A stretch of DNA of 64,000 bases from Azonexus sp. Its GTDB lineage: Bacteria; Pseudomonadota; Gammaproteobacteria; Burkholderiales; Rhodocyclaceae. The position numbers and the translations under genes are program-made. Under the pieces are notes generated by a model. That model ran no database searches. It worked only from the letters and a program-made list of their open reading frames with translations, and was not told the origin of the DNA. This document shows, piece by piece, positions 20,032 to 29,199 of this stretch. The DNA lies in the NCBI RefSeq assembly GCF_030824335.1, contig NZ_JAVBXX010000017.1:1-64000 (forward strand), given 5' to 3'. How positions within the stretch are numbered: position 1 is the first letter of the stretch; each line of letters starts with the position of its first letter.

Positions 20032-20039
20032 GGAAAACG

Positions 20040-20891
20040 ATGGCAGAGAAAAAGTCCGGTGAGCGTGCAGACAAGACAGTAATCGACGAGTCGGACATGC
20101 GTAACATGCTTGCCAAACGCTTGGCCGTCGCAGGGGGGCTGGTCGCGATATTACTCGGCATGCTTGGGCTGTTCGACCATTTTTCCCAGCCGTCTGACGA
20201 GGAAGAGTTGCCGGTTTTTACCCGGCCCGTGCCCGTCGTGCCAAAGAAAATGTTGACGCAACCTGTGACGCCGGCGGAAATCGAGCCGGAGCCAACGCCG
20301 GCAGCGTTGCCGGCAGCGGAGCCAAACACATCATCCGCTGTGGCGCCTTCCGCCGCAGAGCTACCCCCGCCCCCCGTGGTGTCTGCGGCCCCCGTCACCG
20401 AACCCGCCAGGCAGGCAACGTCGGTCGCCAGAGTTCCCGCTCGCTTGGCACCGAGCGAAGCCGCTACGCCCAAAGCTGAGCCGACTGCGATGCCAGAGAA
20501 AACTGTCGCTCCTCCGTCATCGCAATCATCTACTGTTCGGCCGCGTGTCCAGGCTGCGCCAACGCCAACGCCAACGCCAACGCCAACGCCAACGCCAACG
20601 CAGTCACCTGCACCGTCAGCGGCAACAGCACGTGTGATTGAGTCGGTGCCAGCAGCGGCAGCTTCGCCGCGGCTGTTTTCTGGTTTTGTATTGCAGGCCG
20701 GCGTATTTACCAGCGCGGCGCGAGCCGAAGAGTTGCATGCCAGACTGACCTTGAGTGGCATTCCCTCGTCGATCGAGGCTCGTGTCCAGGTTGGCCCATT
20801 CAAGACACGTCAAGAAGCGGCAGCTGCGCAGGAAAAGTTACGCGAGTTGGGGGTGGAAAGCCTGTTGGTGCCGCCGAAGGGCGGGCGATAG
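20040..20891 (+). CDS. SPOR-domain membrane protein with Pro-Thr repeat linker
   Basis: A 283-residue type II membrane protein. It has an N-terminal cytoplasmic stretch, one TM helix at about 27-48 and a long Pro/Ala-rich periplasmic linker with a (PT)n tract. A C-terminal SPOR domain follows (about 210-280; FVLQAGVFTSAARAEELHARL, QVGPFKTRQEAAAAQEKL). SPOR domains bind glycan strands stripped of stem peptides at division septa. ATG 20040 follows GTGAGGAAAACG. Partner of the upstream DUF2802-like gene by spacing. Confidence 0.85.
   Translation: MAEKKSGERADKTVIDESDMRNMLAKRLAVAGGLVAILLGMLGLFDHFSQPSDEEELPVFTRPVPVVPKKMLTQPVTPAEIEPEPTPAALPAAEPNTSSAVAPSAAELPPPPVVSAAPVTEPARQATSVARVPARLAPSEAATPKAEPTAMPEKTVAPPSSQSSTVRPRVQAAPTPTPTPTPTPTPTQSPAPSAATARVIESVPAAAASPRLFSGFVLQAGVFTSAARAEELHARLTLSGIPSSIEARVQVGPFKTRQEAAAAQEKLRELGVESLLVPPKGGR
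20558..20599 (+). repeat. Seven tandem GCCAAC hexanucleotides (Pro-Thr codons)
   Basis: Seven perfect copies of GCCAAC within the SPOR protein gene encode alternating Pro and Thr in the periplasmic linker. The unit is a multiple of three, so slippage would change linker length without breaking the frame. Confidence 0.95.
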
Positions 20892-20970
20892 CAAGTTCTT
20901 GTCTATCAACACGAACCGGAAAAATTCACCATTTTGCGGGAGGCTGCGGGCTGACTGAGTCTGAGTTGCC

Positions 20971-21291
20971 TCAGCCAGCTTTTGCCAGGCGCCGGGCGAA
21001 AACTTTCATCTCCTTCGCGGCCTGGATATCGCCTCTCGCTTCGGCAATTTCGATACCAGCCATGTACGCATTCGTCGCGCCTGCGCTATCGCCGGCTTCG
21101 GCCAATGCCTTGCCTAGCGCTTTCCAGGCCGCGGAGTAGTTCGGGTCGCGTTCGACGGCGGCACGGAAGGCATTCGCCGCCGCATCTGGTGCGCCGGCCT
21201 TCAGGTATTCGTTGCCTAGTGAAAAACGCAGCAGCGCACCGTCGCGCGGGCCGTCAAGCATTTTTTCCAGGGATGCGATGCGTGGGTTCAT
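20971..21291 (-). CDS. Small TPR-repeat protein
   Basis: A 106-residue protein built almost wholly of two to three tetratricopeptide helices (LLRFSLGNEYLKAGAPDAAANAFRAAVERDPNYSAAWKALGKALAEAGD). TPRs bind peptide partners; the partner is unknown. It is divergent from ridA with a 52-bp gap to the ridA ATG and converges on the SPOR gene. Confidence 0.75.
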   Translation of the reverse strand: MNPRIASLEKMLDGPRDGALLRFSLGNEYLKAGAPDAAANAFRAAVERDPNYSAAWKALGKALAEAGDSAGATNAYMAGIEIAEARGDIQAAKEMKVFARRLAKAG

Positions 21292-21343
21292 GCTGCCTCG
21301 GGGCTAAAATATGGGTTTTGCAAATCACGGAAGAAAGATCAAC

Positions 21344-21724
21344 ATGGCCAAGACTATCATCGCTACCCCGAATGCACCGGCTGCCATCGGCACCTATTCG
21401 CAAGCCGTTCGGGTCGGCGACACCGTTTATATGTCCGGGCAGATCGGCCTCGACCCGCAGACCATGCAGATGGTAGACGGCATCGATGCGCAAATCGTTC
21501 GCGTTTTTGAAAACCTGCAGGCCGTCGCCGAAGCCGCTGGCGGTTCGCTGGCCAATGTGGTCAAGCTCAATGTCTTCCTGACCGATCTCGGCAACTTTGC
21601 CCGGGTCAACGAGACGATGGCCAAGTATTTCAGCGAGCCGTACCCGGCGCGTGCTGCCGTTGGCGTCAAGGAATTGCCGCGTGGTGCGCTGGTCGAGGCG
21701 GATGCGGTGATGTTCATCGGCTGA
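21344..21724 (+). CDS. ridA: RidA family enamine/imine deaminase
   Basis: A 126-residue trimer-forming protein: [22 protein letters not shown] start, the catalytic Arg region near the C-terminus ([21 protein letters not shown]). RidA hydrolyses reactive 2-aminoacrylate and other enamines from PLP enzymes. ATG 21344 lies 8 nt after GGAAGAAAG; an earlier in-frame start was rejected. Five nt before recG. Confidence 0.92.
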   Translation: MAKTIIATPNAPAAIGTYSQAVRVGDTVYMSGQIGLDPQTMQMVDGIDAQIVRVFENLQAVAEAAGGSLANVVKLNVFLTDLGNFARVNETMAKYFSEPYPARAAVGVKELPRGALVEADAVMFIG

Positions 21725-21729
21725 GCGTC

Positions 21730-23775
21730 GTGCTCGGGCTTCCTGCTACTGGTGTCGCGCCGATTCGCGCCAGCGAGGCGCTGCGCAAGAAGCTCGCCAA
21801 GCTCGGCCTGTATAACGAGGCCGACTTGCTGGTGCACCTGCCTTTGCGCTACGAGGACGAAACGCGGATCACCTCGTTGAACCGCGTGTTTACCGGTGAG
21901 CCGGTACAGATCGAAGTCGTCGTGCTGAGCAATGAAGTGCAGTATCAGCCGCGCCGACAGATGGTGGTGCGGGCGGCTGACGAGTATGGCGAAATCACGC
22001 TGCGTTTCTTCAGCTTTTACCCGAGCCAGCAGGCCGTGCTCGGTGTCGGTTCGCGCATCCGTGCCTTCGGCGAAGTGCGCGGCGGATTCTTCGGCTTGGA
22101 AATGGTCCATCCCCGTTTTCATCAGGTAACGGAGAACCAGCCGCTGCCGGTGGAAATGACGCCGATTTACCCGTCGACCGCAGGATTGGCCAATTCGGCA
22201 TTGCAGAAACTGATTGCCCGGGCGCTGGTCGATGGCGATCTCTCCGAAACGCTGCCCGAGGTTGTGCGCCTGCGCCTGAAATTGCCGGGGCTGGCGCGCA
22301 GCCTGCATTTCCTGCACAAGCCGCCGCCGGATGCCGATCTCGATACCTTGCATGCGCGCAACCATCCGGCCTGGCGCCGGGTCAAGTTCGACGAGGTGCT
22401 GGCCCAGCAACTTTCCTTGCGTCGGGCTTACCTCGCGCGCCGGGAACAGGGTGCGCCGGTGCTGGTGGCGAAAGACAATCTGGGCGCTCGTTTGCTCGAC
22501 AGCCTGCCCTTCGGTCTGACTGGTGCGCAATTGCGCGCCATGGCCGAAATCGCCGGCGATCTGGCACAGCCTTACCCGATGCAGCGCCTGTTGCAGGGCG
22601 ATGTCGGCGCCGGCAAGACCATCGTGGCCGCACTGGCGGCCTGTCAGGCCATCTCGGCCGGCTGGCAGGCCGCATTCATGGCGCCGACGGAAATTCTGGC
22701 CGAGCAGCATTACCTGAAACTGAAGGACTGGCTGGCGCCGCTCGGCGTCAAGGTCGCCTGGCTGTCCGGCAGCCTGAAGAGCAAGGCCAAGCGCGAACAA
22801 CTGGCGGCCACGGCGGCCGATGCGCAACTGGTCATCGGCACGCATGCGCTGATCCAGGATGGTGTGGATTTCGCCCGGCTGGGCCTGGCCATCATCGACG
22901 AGCAGCATCGTTTTGGCGTCGCCCAGCGCCTGGCACTGCGCAACAAGGGCAACAATCCGCACCAGTTGATGATGTCGGCGACGCCGATTCCGCGCACGCT
23001 GGCCATGAGCTATTACGCCGATCTCGACGTCACCGTGCTCGACGAGTTGCCGCCCGGCCGGACGCCGATCAAGACCCGGCTGGTCGCCGACAACCGGCGC
23101 CAGGATGTGGTCGGCTTCGTCAAAAAGCATGTCGAGGAAGGGCGGCAGGCGTATTGGGTCTGCCCCTTGATCGAAGAGTCGGAAGCACTACAGTTGCAAA
23201 CGGCGCAGGATACCTACGCGGCGCTTTTGGTCGATTTGCCGGAGTTGACCGCAGGATTGGTGCACGGCCGGCTGAAAGCCGACGAAAAACAGGCGGTGAT
23301 GGCCGCCTTTGCCGCTGGCGAGATTGATGTGCTGGTGGCGACGACGGTGATCGAAGTCGGCGTCGATGTGCCGAATGCCAGTCTGATGGTGATCGAGCAC
23401 GCCGAGCGCTTCGGCCTGTCGCAACTGCACCAGTTGCGCGGCCGGGTCGGGCGCGGCCAGTACGAGTCGAGCTGCGTGCTGATCTACGCCGGGCCGCTCG
23501 GCGAAATTGCCCGCCAGCGGCTGAAAATTATTTTCGAGAATACCGACGGTTTCGAGATCGCCCGGCAGGATTTGCAGATTCGCGGCCCCGGCGAGTTTGT
23601 CGGCGCCCGGCAGAGCGGCGTGCCGCTGTTGCGTTATGCCGATCTGGAAATGGATGCCGACCTGGTCGAGATGGCGCGCGAAGTCGCCGAGGAAATGCTG
23701 ACCGAACATCCGGCGCTGGCCGAAAAGCATCTGCAGCGCTGGCTGGGGGCGCGCGAGGAACTGCTCAAGTCCTGA
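21730..23775 (+). CDS. recG: ATP-dependent DNA helicase RecG
   Basis: A 681-residue protein starting at GTG 21730. It has an N-terminal wedge/OB domain (about 50-150), helicase motif I GDVGAGKTIVA, motif II IIDEQHRFGV (DEQH), motif III MSATPIPRTL, and C-terminal motifs (VEVGVDVPNASLM, QLHQLRGRVGRG). RecG reverses stalled forks and processes branched DNA. E. coli RecG has 693 residues. Likely co-transcribed with ridA. Confidence 0.95.
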   Translation: MLGLPATGVAPIRASEALRKKLAKLGLYNEADLLVHLPLRYEDETRITSLNRVFTGEPVQIEVVVLSNEVQYQPRRQMVVRAADEYGEITLRFFSFYPSQQAVLGVGSRIRAFGEVRGGFFGLEMVHPRFHQVTENQPLPVEMTPIYPSTAGLANSALQKLIARALVDGDLSETLPEVVRLRLKLPGLARSLHFLHKPPPDADLDTLHARNHPAWRRVKFDEVLAQQLSLRRAYLARREQGAPVLVAKDNLGARLLDSLPFGLTGAQLRAMAEIAGDLAQPYPMQRLLQGDVGAGKTIVAALAACQAISAGWQAAFMAPTEILAEQHYLKLKDWLAPLGVKVAWLSGSLKSKAKREQLAATAADAQLVIGTHALIQDGVDFARLGLAIIDEQHRFGVAQRLALRNKGNNPHQLMMSATPIPRTLAMSYYADLDVTVLDELPPGRTPIKTRLVADNRRQDVVGFVKKHVEEGRQAYWVCPLIEESEALQLQTAQDTYAALLVDLPELTAGLVHGRLKADEKQAVMAAFAAGEIDVLVATTVIEVGVDVPNASLMVIEHAERFGLSQLHQLRGRVGRGQYESSCVLIYAGPLGEIARQRLKIIFENTDGFEIARQDLQIRGPGEFVGARQSGVPLLRYADLEMDADLVEMAREVAEEMLTEHPALAEKHLQRWLGAREELLKS

Positions 23776-23817
23776 TCTGCGCTGTCCTGCCGCCAGCGCC
23801 GCCGATTGGTCTGGCGC

Positions 23818-26800
23818 TCAGGTTTCGCTTTTTCGCCAGCGTTCGTTCAGCGCACTGGCTGGTTCCGGGCGACCGTACAGGTAGCCTTGCAAGAAGTCGC
23901 AGTGATGTTCGCGCAGGAAGCGACTTTGCCCTTCGGTTTCTATCCCTTCGGCGACCACTTTCAGGCCAAGGCTGTGCGCCAGCGTGATGGTGGCGGCGCT
24001 GATCGCCGCGTCGTTCTCGTCGGTTTCGATATCGCGGACGAATTCACGATCCAGTTTCAGCACCTGGATCGGCAGGCGCTTCAGATAGGCCAGCGACGAA
24101 TAGCCGGTGCCAAAATCGTCAATTGCCAGCGTGACGCCCAGATCGCGCAGGGCCTGCAGTTTTTCGATGGCGCTGGCCGGATCGCTCATTGCCACCGACT
24201 CGGTGATTTCCAGTTCCAGTTCGCCGTGTTGCAGTCCGCAATGCTCGAGTGCTTTGGCGACATTGCCAACCAACTGCGGATTGCGTAACTGGTGCGCCGA
24301 GAGATTGACGGCGACCCGACGTGGGCCGATATCTTCGGCTTTCCACAGGGCGAGTTGCCGGCAGGCTTCCTGCAGCACCCACTCGCCGATTACTTCGATC
24401 ATGCCGGTTTCTTCGGCAATCGGGATGAAGCGGATTGGCGGGATCAGGCCGCGTTTCGGGTGGCGCCAGCGGACCAGTGCCTCCACGGCAAATGGCCGGT
24501 CGAAGGTCGCGCCATTGGCGACAAACTGTGGCTGGTAATGCAGTTCGAACTGCTTTTGTTCGATGGCGACACGCAACTCGCGTTCCAGTTGCAAGCGTTC
24601 GCCGGCTGCTTCGTTGAGTGCTGCAGTGAAGTACTGCAGGTTGTTGCGACCCTGTTCCTTGGCGTGATACATCGCAGCATCGGCATTTTTCATCAGTGTG
24701 CCGGCATCTTCGCCGTCGTCCGGATAAATGCTGATGCCGATGCTTGGGCTGGAGTGCAGGCGGTCGCCGTTGATATGGTAAGGCTGCGCCAGTGCGTGCA
24801 GGATTTTCCCGGCAACTGCCGATGCCCGGTCCAGATGGTCCAGCGCATTGAGTACAACCACGAACTCATCGCCACCCTGGCGGGCAACGATGTCGCTTTC
24901 GCGCACGCATAGTCTGAGGCGGCGGGCGACTTCGATCAGCAGCAGGTCACCGATGTGGTGACCCAGCGTGTCGTTGATCACCTTGAAACGGTCGAGATCG
25001 ATGAACAGCACGGCCAGTTTTGACTGCTCACGGTGGGCCGTCAGCAGGCTCTGCGAGAGACGGATTTCCAGGTTGTAGCGGTTGAACAGGCCGGTCAGGC
25101 TGTCATGGTGCGCCAGGTGTTCAATACGCTCTTCGGCCACCTTGCGATCAGTGATGTCGGTAAAGCTGGCGATGTAGTGGGTGATGCCACCCTGTTCGTT
25201 GCGAATGGCGGAAATCGCCGCCCATTTCGGGTAGATGCCGCCGTTGCGGTTGCGATCCCATAACTCGCCTTGCCAGTAGCCACTTTTCTGCAGGGCAGCC
25301 CACATCAATTGGTAGGTGTCTTGTGGCGTTCGGCCGGAGGCCAGCAGTTTGGGATTCTTGCCGGCAATTTCATTGAGCGTATAACCGGTTTGTCGGGCAA
25401 AAGCCGGGTTGACCGCAATAATCCGGTTGGCGTGATCGGTCACCATTATCGCTTCGCCGCTGTGCTCGAAAATCTTGGCGTAGAGCTGAAGCGATTCCTC
25501 AACCTGGCGTCGTTCGGTAACATCCTTGAATACTGAAAGAATCTCCCCTTCCGGCAAGCGGATGACGTCGTTTTCTACCCACAGATTGATCGTCCCATCG
25601 TGGTAATCGGTCAGATTGACGGACTCGCTGCCGCCGAGTTGATTGACCCGCTGGAACGCTGCAAAAATCCCCGATGCTTGCAAACCGGGAAAAGCGGTGC
25701 ACGAGCGTTGTCCGATGACCTCGCTGCGCTTGACGCCTGCAATGCGCTCACCAGCAGGGTTGATATCGAGCACGATGAATTCCTTGCCATCCGAGGTTGG
25801 GCGGTAAAGGGCCACGCCGTCGTTCATGTTGCCGAACATGGCGCGATACCGGGCTTCCTGGCGCGCGATGGTGTGCTCGTTGCGGATGAAGCGTCGTCCC
25901 AGAAAGACGCCTGCGCCGCTCGATAGCAGCAAGAAGAACAAAAATACCAGGACAGTGAGTTGTTGCTTTTTGTGTAGCGGGGAGAGCGCTTCATCTACAT
26001 CGATCTTGACCACCATTCCCCAGTTGAGTGCGGGCAGGTAGTGCCAACTGGCTGCGATGGCACGGCCCGAGTAGTCGCGGGTAATGCCCCGGCCATGCTC
26101 ACCAGCGAGGGCGCGTTGCAGGGGAGGGGCCATCTGGGCCAGCGGTTCAACTTGGGAAAAGGCTGCGCCGGGCCGGCGAGCCAGTTCGACGGTGTAGCGG
26201 GCCTGGTCTTTTTCCTGCACGGCCAGCACGGTTTCGCCGGTGGTGCCGAGGCCGGTTCTGTCTGCAACGACTGGCATCAAGGTCGATAAATTGACCTGCA
26301 ATGCGATGGCTCCTAAAGGTTTCCCGTGCAACAGGACAGGGGCGACAGCAAAGGCGGCAATCTCGTCGTTGGAGGGGGCGTAGGGGGTGAACCGGGTCAG
26401 GTCGATATGCAGGAAGGTCATTGCCTGGCGGAAACCAGCCCCCAACCCGCTATCCCAATAAGGACCATGCAGCAGGTTGGTCCCGAGATCGGCTTCGCCC
26501 AGGAGAGAGAACACGACATTGCCGTGTTCGTCGATCAGCAGGACGTCGTGATAGGTGCCGCGTTCACCGAGCGAGGTCAACTCGTTGCGTACGCGCTGAG
26601 CAATACTGGCCGGCATGACAGGACGTTGCTGGCGATATTCCTCGGACAGGGCGAGCAGTGCTTCGCGGACTGCCGCCTGACCTGCCGCCAGACGCGCATC
26701 GGCAAGACGCTCATCAATATATTGTTCAATCTGGTCGGATTTCTTGTCGGCAATTGATGAAATGTTCTGCAAGACCGTAGTGGTCAGCGATTGTTCGAAA

Positions 26801-26895
26801 CTGTGCAGATAGAACCAGGCCAGACCAAGCATCGGCAAAACAGCGGCGATGAGAAACCCGAGGGCGAGACGCAGGCCGAGGCTGGGTGTTGTCAT
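23818..26895 (-). CDS. Membrane Cache-PAS-PAS-GGDEF-EAL c-di-GMP signalling protein
   Basis: A 1025-residue protein with TM1 (about 8-32), a long periplasmic Cache-like sensor domain, and TM2 (about 300-325). Two PAS domains follow (about 345-580), then GGDEF with intact RQGGDEF and EAL with intact EALVRW plus downstream catalytic segments (AIDDFGTGYSSL, LKLDREFV). Both cyclase and phosphodiesterase motifs look complete. ATG 26895 overlaps the stop of the upstream periplasmic binding protein gene (ATGA), so the two are translationally coupled; the binding protein probably feeds a ligand signal to the Cache domain (inference). Confidence 0.9.
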   Translation of the reverse strand: MTTPSLGLRLALGFLIAAVLPMLGLAWFYLHSFEQSLTTTVLQNISSIADKKSDQIEQYIDERLADARLAAGQAAVREALLALSEEYRQQRPVMPASIAQRVRNELTSLGERGTYHDVLLIDEHGNVVFSLLGEADLGTNLLHGPYWDSGLGAGFRQAMTFLHIDLTRFTPYAPSNDEIAAFAVAPVLLHGKPLGAIALQVNLSTLMPVVADRTGLGTTGETVLAVQEKDQARYTVELARRPGAAFSQVEPLAQMAPPLQRALAGEHGRGITRDYSGRAIAASWHYLPALNWGMVVKIDVDEALSPLHKKQQLTVLVFLFFLLLSSGAGVFLGRRFIRNEHTIARQEARYRAMFGNMNDGVALYRPTSDGKEFIVLDINPAGERIAGVKRSEVIGQRSCTAFPGLQASGIFAAFQRVNQLGGSESVNLTDYHDGTINLWVENDVIRLPEGEILSVFKDVTERRQVEESLQLYAKIFEHSGEAIMVTDHANRIIAVNPAFARQTGYTLNEIAGKNPKLLASGRTPQDTYQLMWAALQKSGYWQGELWDRNRNGGIYPKWAAISAIRNEQGGITHYIASFTDITDRKVAEERIEHLAHHDSLTGLFNRYNLEIRLSQSLLTAHREQSKLAVLFIDLDRFKVINDTLGHHIGDLLLIEVARRLRLCVRESDIVARQGGDEFVVVLNALDHLDRASAVAGKILHALAQPYHINGDRLHSSPSIGISIYPDDGEDAGTLMKNADAAMYHAKEQGRNNLQYFTAALNEAAGERLQLERELRVAIEQKQFELHYQPQFVANGATFDRPFAVEALVRWRHPKRGLIPPIRFIPIAEETGMIEVIGEWVLQEACRQLALWKAEDIGPRRVAVNLSAHQLRNPQLVGNVAKALEHCGLQHGELELEITESVAMSDPASAIEKLQALRDLGVTLAIDDFGTGYSSLAYLKRLPIQVLKLDREFVRDIETDENDAAISAATITLAHSLGLKVVAEGIETEGQSRFLREHHCDFLQGYLYGRPEPASALNERWRKSET

Positions 26896-28139
26896 TTCTC
26901 GCCCTTGTCCGCTGGTGTTGCCGGGTGCGTGATTTGCTTGACCTGTGCCAGCCATTCGGCCCGGCTGCGATACGAAGGGAAAGGTGCCGGGCGAACCGGG
27001 GCTTCCGAAATTTCTGTGGCCTCGAACTGCCCATTGACCTGGGCCTTGCCCACATAAACCCGACGCCATAGATGACGGGTTGTTGCTTCCGTGGCGACAA
27101 TGCCTGCCGGACTGGGGATGCTGACGCGACCGATCGAGCGGTTGACCTGCGCCGGATCGGCTGTGCCGGCTTCGCGTACGGCAGTGGCCCACAGCAAAAC
27201 TGCGTCGTGGCTGCTCAGTATCGGGTCGCTGGTGACGCGTTCCGTGCCGAAACGTTGCCTGAATTGAGCGACAAATTTTTGGTTGGCAGCCCCCGGCAGG
27301 CTTTGGAAATAGCCCCAGACGGCGAAATGTTCCGGGTGGAAATTCTGCAAGCCGAGCGCTTGAAGTTCCGGTTCGGCAATGCTGAATGAGACGACCGGGG
27401 TGTTGCCCAGACCGGCTGCGGCCAGGGCAGCAAAGAAATAACGGTTGCTGGCACCGTTCAGGGTGTTGAGCACGACGTCAGGCTTCAGTTGGCGGATTTC
27501 TTCGGCGATGGCACTGAAGTCGCTGGCGGTCATCGCCTGGTAGCGCTCAGCCAGCAAGTGACCTTTGCCTGTCTGGATTAACTCGCGAATCAGCAGGTTG
27601 GCGGCGCGAGGGAACAGATAGTCCGAACCCAGCAGGTAAGTCTTCGGGCCGAAGCGATCCATCGCCCAGCGGGCGCCAGGAATGATCTGCTGGTTGGGGG
27701 CGGCACCCATGTAGATGATGTTGGGCGACTGTTCCATCCCTTCGTATTGCAATGGATAGAACATGAGGTGACGATATTTTTCGACCACCGGCCGCACGGC
27801 CTGTCGGCAGGATGAGGTCCAGCAGGCAAAGAGGGCGCTGACCTTCTCATCGCGGATCAGGCGTTCGGCTTCTGCTGCGGCGTGCCCCCAATCTGAACGA
27901 CTGTCGGCAATCAGCATTTCGACCGGCCGACCAAGCACGCCACCGTTGGCATTGAGTTCCTCGACGGCCAGTCGGGTTGCGTCAACCAGGCCGCGTTCGC
28001 TATCCGCCATGACGCCGCTTAATGCATGGACGACGCCAATCCGGATTGGCGTTGGCGCCTCCGCACGCAAGATCAGCCAGGCGCCCAACAGAGTGGCGAA
28101 CAGCAAAAGTATAGCCAGGCGGGCAAGGTTGGCGGACAT
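26892..28139 (-). CDS. Urea/short-chain-amide-type periplasmic binding protein
   Basis: A 415-residue protein with an N-terminal hydrophobic signal/anchor (residues 6-24, no lipobox Cys) and a type I periplasmic-binding fold. The region CWTSSCRQAVRPVVEKY and MFYPLQYEGMEQSPNIIYMGAAPNQQI matches the UrtA/FmdD/AmiC group. No permease or ATPase gene is next to it; instead it overlaps a GGDEF-EAL sensor gene. That suggests a sensing rather than a transport role (inference). Ligand could be urea, an amide or a branched amino acid. Confidence 0.82.
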   Translation of the reverse strand: MSANLARLAILLLFATLLGAWLILRAEAPTPIRIGVVHALSGVMADSERGLVDATRLAVEELNANGGVLGRPVEMLIADSRSDWGHAAAEAERLIRDEKVSALFACWTSSCRQAVRPVVEKYRHLMFYPLQYEGMEQSPNIIYMGAAPNQQIIPGARWAMDRFGPKTYLLGSDYLFPRAANLLIRELIQTGKGHLLAERYQAMTASDFSAIAEEIRQLKPDVVLNTLNGASNRYFFAALAAAGLGNTPVVSFSIAEPELQALGLQNFHPEHFAVWGYFQSLPGAANQKFVAQFRQRFGTERVTSDPILSSHDAVLLWATAVREAGTADPAQVNRSIGRVSIPSPAGIVATEATTRHLWRRVYVGKAQVNGQFEATEISEAPVRPAPFPSYRSRAEWLAQVKQITHPATPADKGEK

Positions 28140-28208
28140 GGGCTGGCGAGAGTGGTCAGGCCAAGGATTATGCCAGTTTCGTCGCTTTGCGGTGCTGGTG
28201 TCTGGTGC

Positions 28209-29096
28209 TCAGGAAAACCAGCGCTCGATGCACTGTGCTACTTCCTTGGGCTGGTCGTGATGCAGCATGTGATCGGCCTGGTCGATCCAGACTTCCTCGA
28301 TGTCGGCGAAGCAGGCGCGGCGGGCTTCCCAGTCGCCGGGACGGCTGGCGAAGTCGCGTACGATCCAGGATTGACGGCCGGCAACCCAGAGTACCGGGCA
28401 GGTGATCTGGCGCCAGATGGCCATCGATTCTTCCAGCCGGAACAAGTAGGGTGACATGGCTTTGTGCCACGGATCGCCATTCCAGATGATGCCGTGCCGA
28501 TGCTCGCCGCCCTTGGTCGTGCCATCGCCAATCCGTGCCAGATGGCGGGACAGAAAATCGGCCCGCTCGGCACTCAGGAACGGATCGCCTTTCATCATGC
28601 GTCGGGCGAAGGCGGTGCGATCGGCATAAACGTGCAGGCGCGGTGGATTCTTCAGCTCACCCAGCCAGTGCCGGAAGCGCTCGCCGGCCATGTCCGGCGT
28701 GGTTGGGGCGATGCCGAATCCTTCCAGCGAAATCAGACGCTCGACCTGCTCGGGATAGAGGCCGGCGTAAAGTGTCGCGAGGATGCCACCCATGCTGTGC
28801 CCCGCCAGCTTGAGCTGGCCGGTCGGTGCGTAATGGTCGAAGATGGCCATCATGTCGCCCAGATGTTCGGCAAAAAAATACGGGCGATCCAGCCATTGCG
28901 ATGGTCCGAAGCCGCGCCAGTCCGGCGCGATGATGTTCCAGTCCTGCTGCAGTTCATCGACAACGAATTGCCAGGAGGCAGAAACGTCCATCCAGCCGTG
29001 CAGCAGGAACAAGGTTGGGGCGTCAGGATTGCCCCAGCGGCGAATGTGCAGGCGGACGCTGGGCAGATCGAGAAATTCGGAACGGGAAGGGCGCAT
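28209..29096 (-). CDS. Alpha/beta-fold hydrolase
   Basis: A 295-residue protein with the oxyanion-hole segment LFLLHGWMDVSASW, nucleophile elbow GHSMGG (Ser near residue 120) and a C-terminal catalytic His in DQADHMLHHDQP. No signal peptide, so cytoplasmic. Substrate unknown; ester, epoxide or C-C hydrolase roles are all possible. It follows the nitrite operon on the same strand after a 103-bp gap. Confidence 0.85.
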   Translation of the reverse strand: MRPSRSEFLDLPSVRLHIRRWGNPDAPTLFLLHGWMDVSASWQFVVDELQQDWNIIAPDWRGFGPSQWLDRPYFFAEHLGDMMAIFDHYAPTGQLKLAGHSMGGILATLYAGLYPEQVERLISLEGFGIAPTTPDMAGERFRHWLGELKNPPRLHVYADRTAFARRMMKGDPFLSAERADFLSRHLARIGDGTTKGGEHRHGIIWNGDPWHKAMSPYLFRLEESMAIWRQITCPVLWVAGRQSWIVRDFASRPGDWEARRACFADIEEVWIDQADHMLHHDQPKEVAQCIERWFS

Positions 29097-29199
29097 GGCG
29101 ACATCGGGAAGGACGGGGGGATGATTGTAATGAGCCGTAGCGATCCGCGTCGAGCTTTGCGCTTGGGTTTTCTGTCAGGCGAGTTCTGCCAAATGGCGA

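Noticed and set aside
20558..20599. GCCAAC repeats as a possible CRISPR or satellite
   Set aside because: Units are six bases, perfect, without spacers, and in frame inside a Pro-Thr linker. No CRISPR array was seen anywhere in the window.
21427..23130. Long open frame (567 codons) opposite ridA/recG
   Set aside because: It is antisense to two well-conserved genes, its peptide is His/Gln/Arg-rich with no known motif, and such frames are expected opposite GC-rich genes.
23795..23818. AGCGCC/GGCGCT hairpin between recG and the GGDEF-EAL gene as a terminator
   Set aside because: Only a 6-bp stem and no T-run on either strand, and one arm reaches the stop codon of the converging gene.
26896..27192. 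99-residue N-terminal extension of the GGDEF-EAL protein
   Set aside because: It would lie inside the binding-protein gene in another frame and looks like non-coding translation; ATG 26895 with the ATGA overlap is the natural start.
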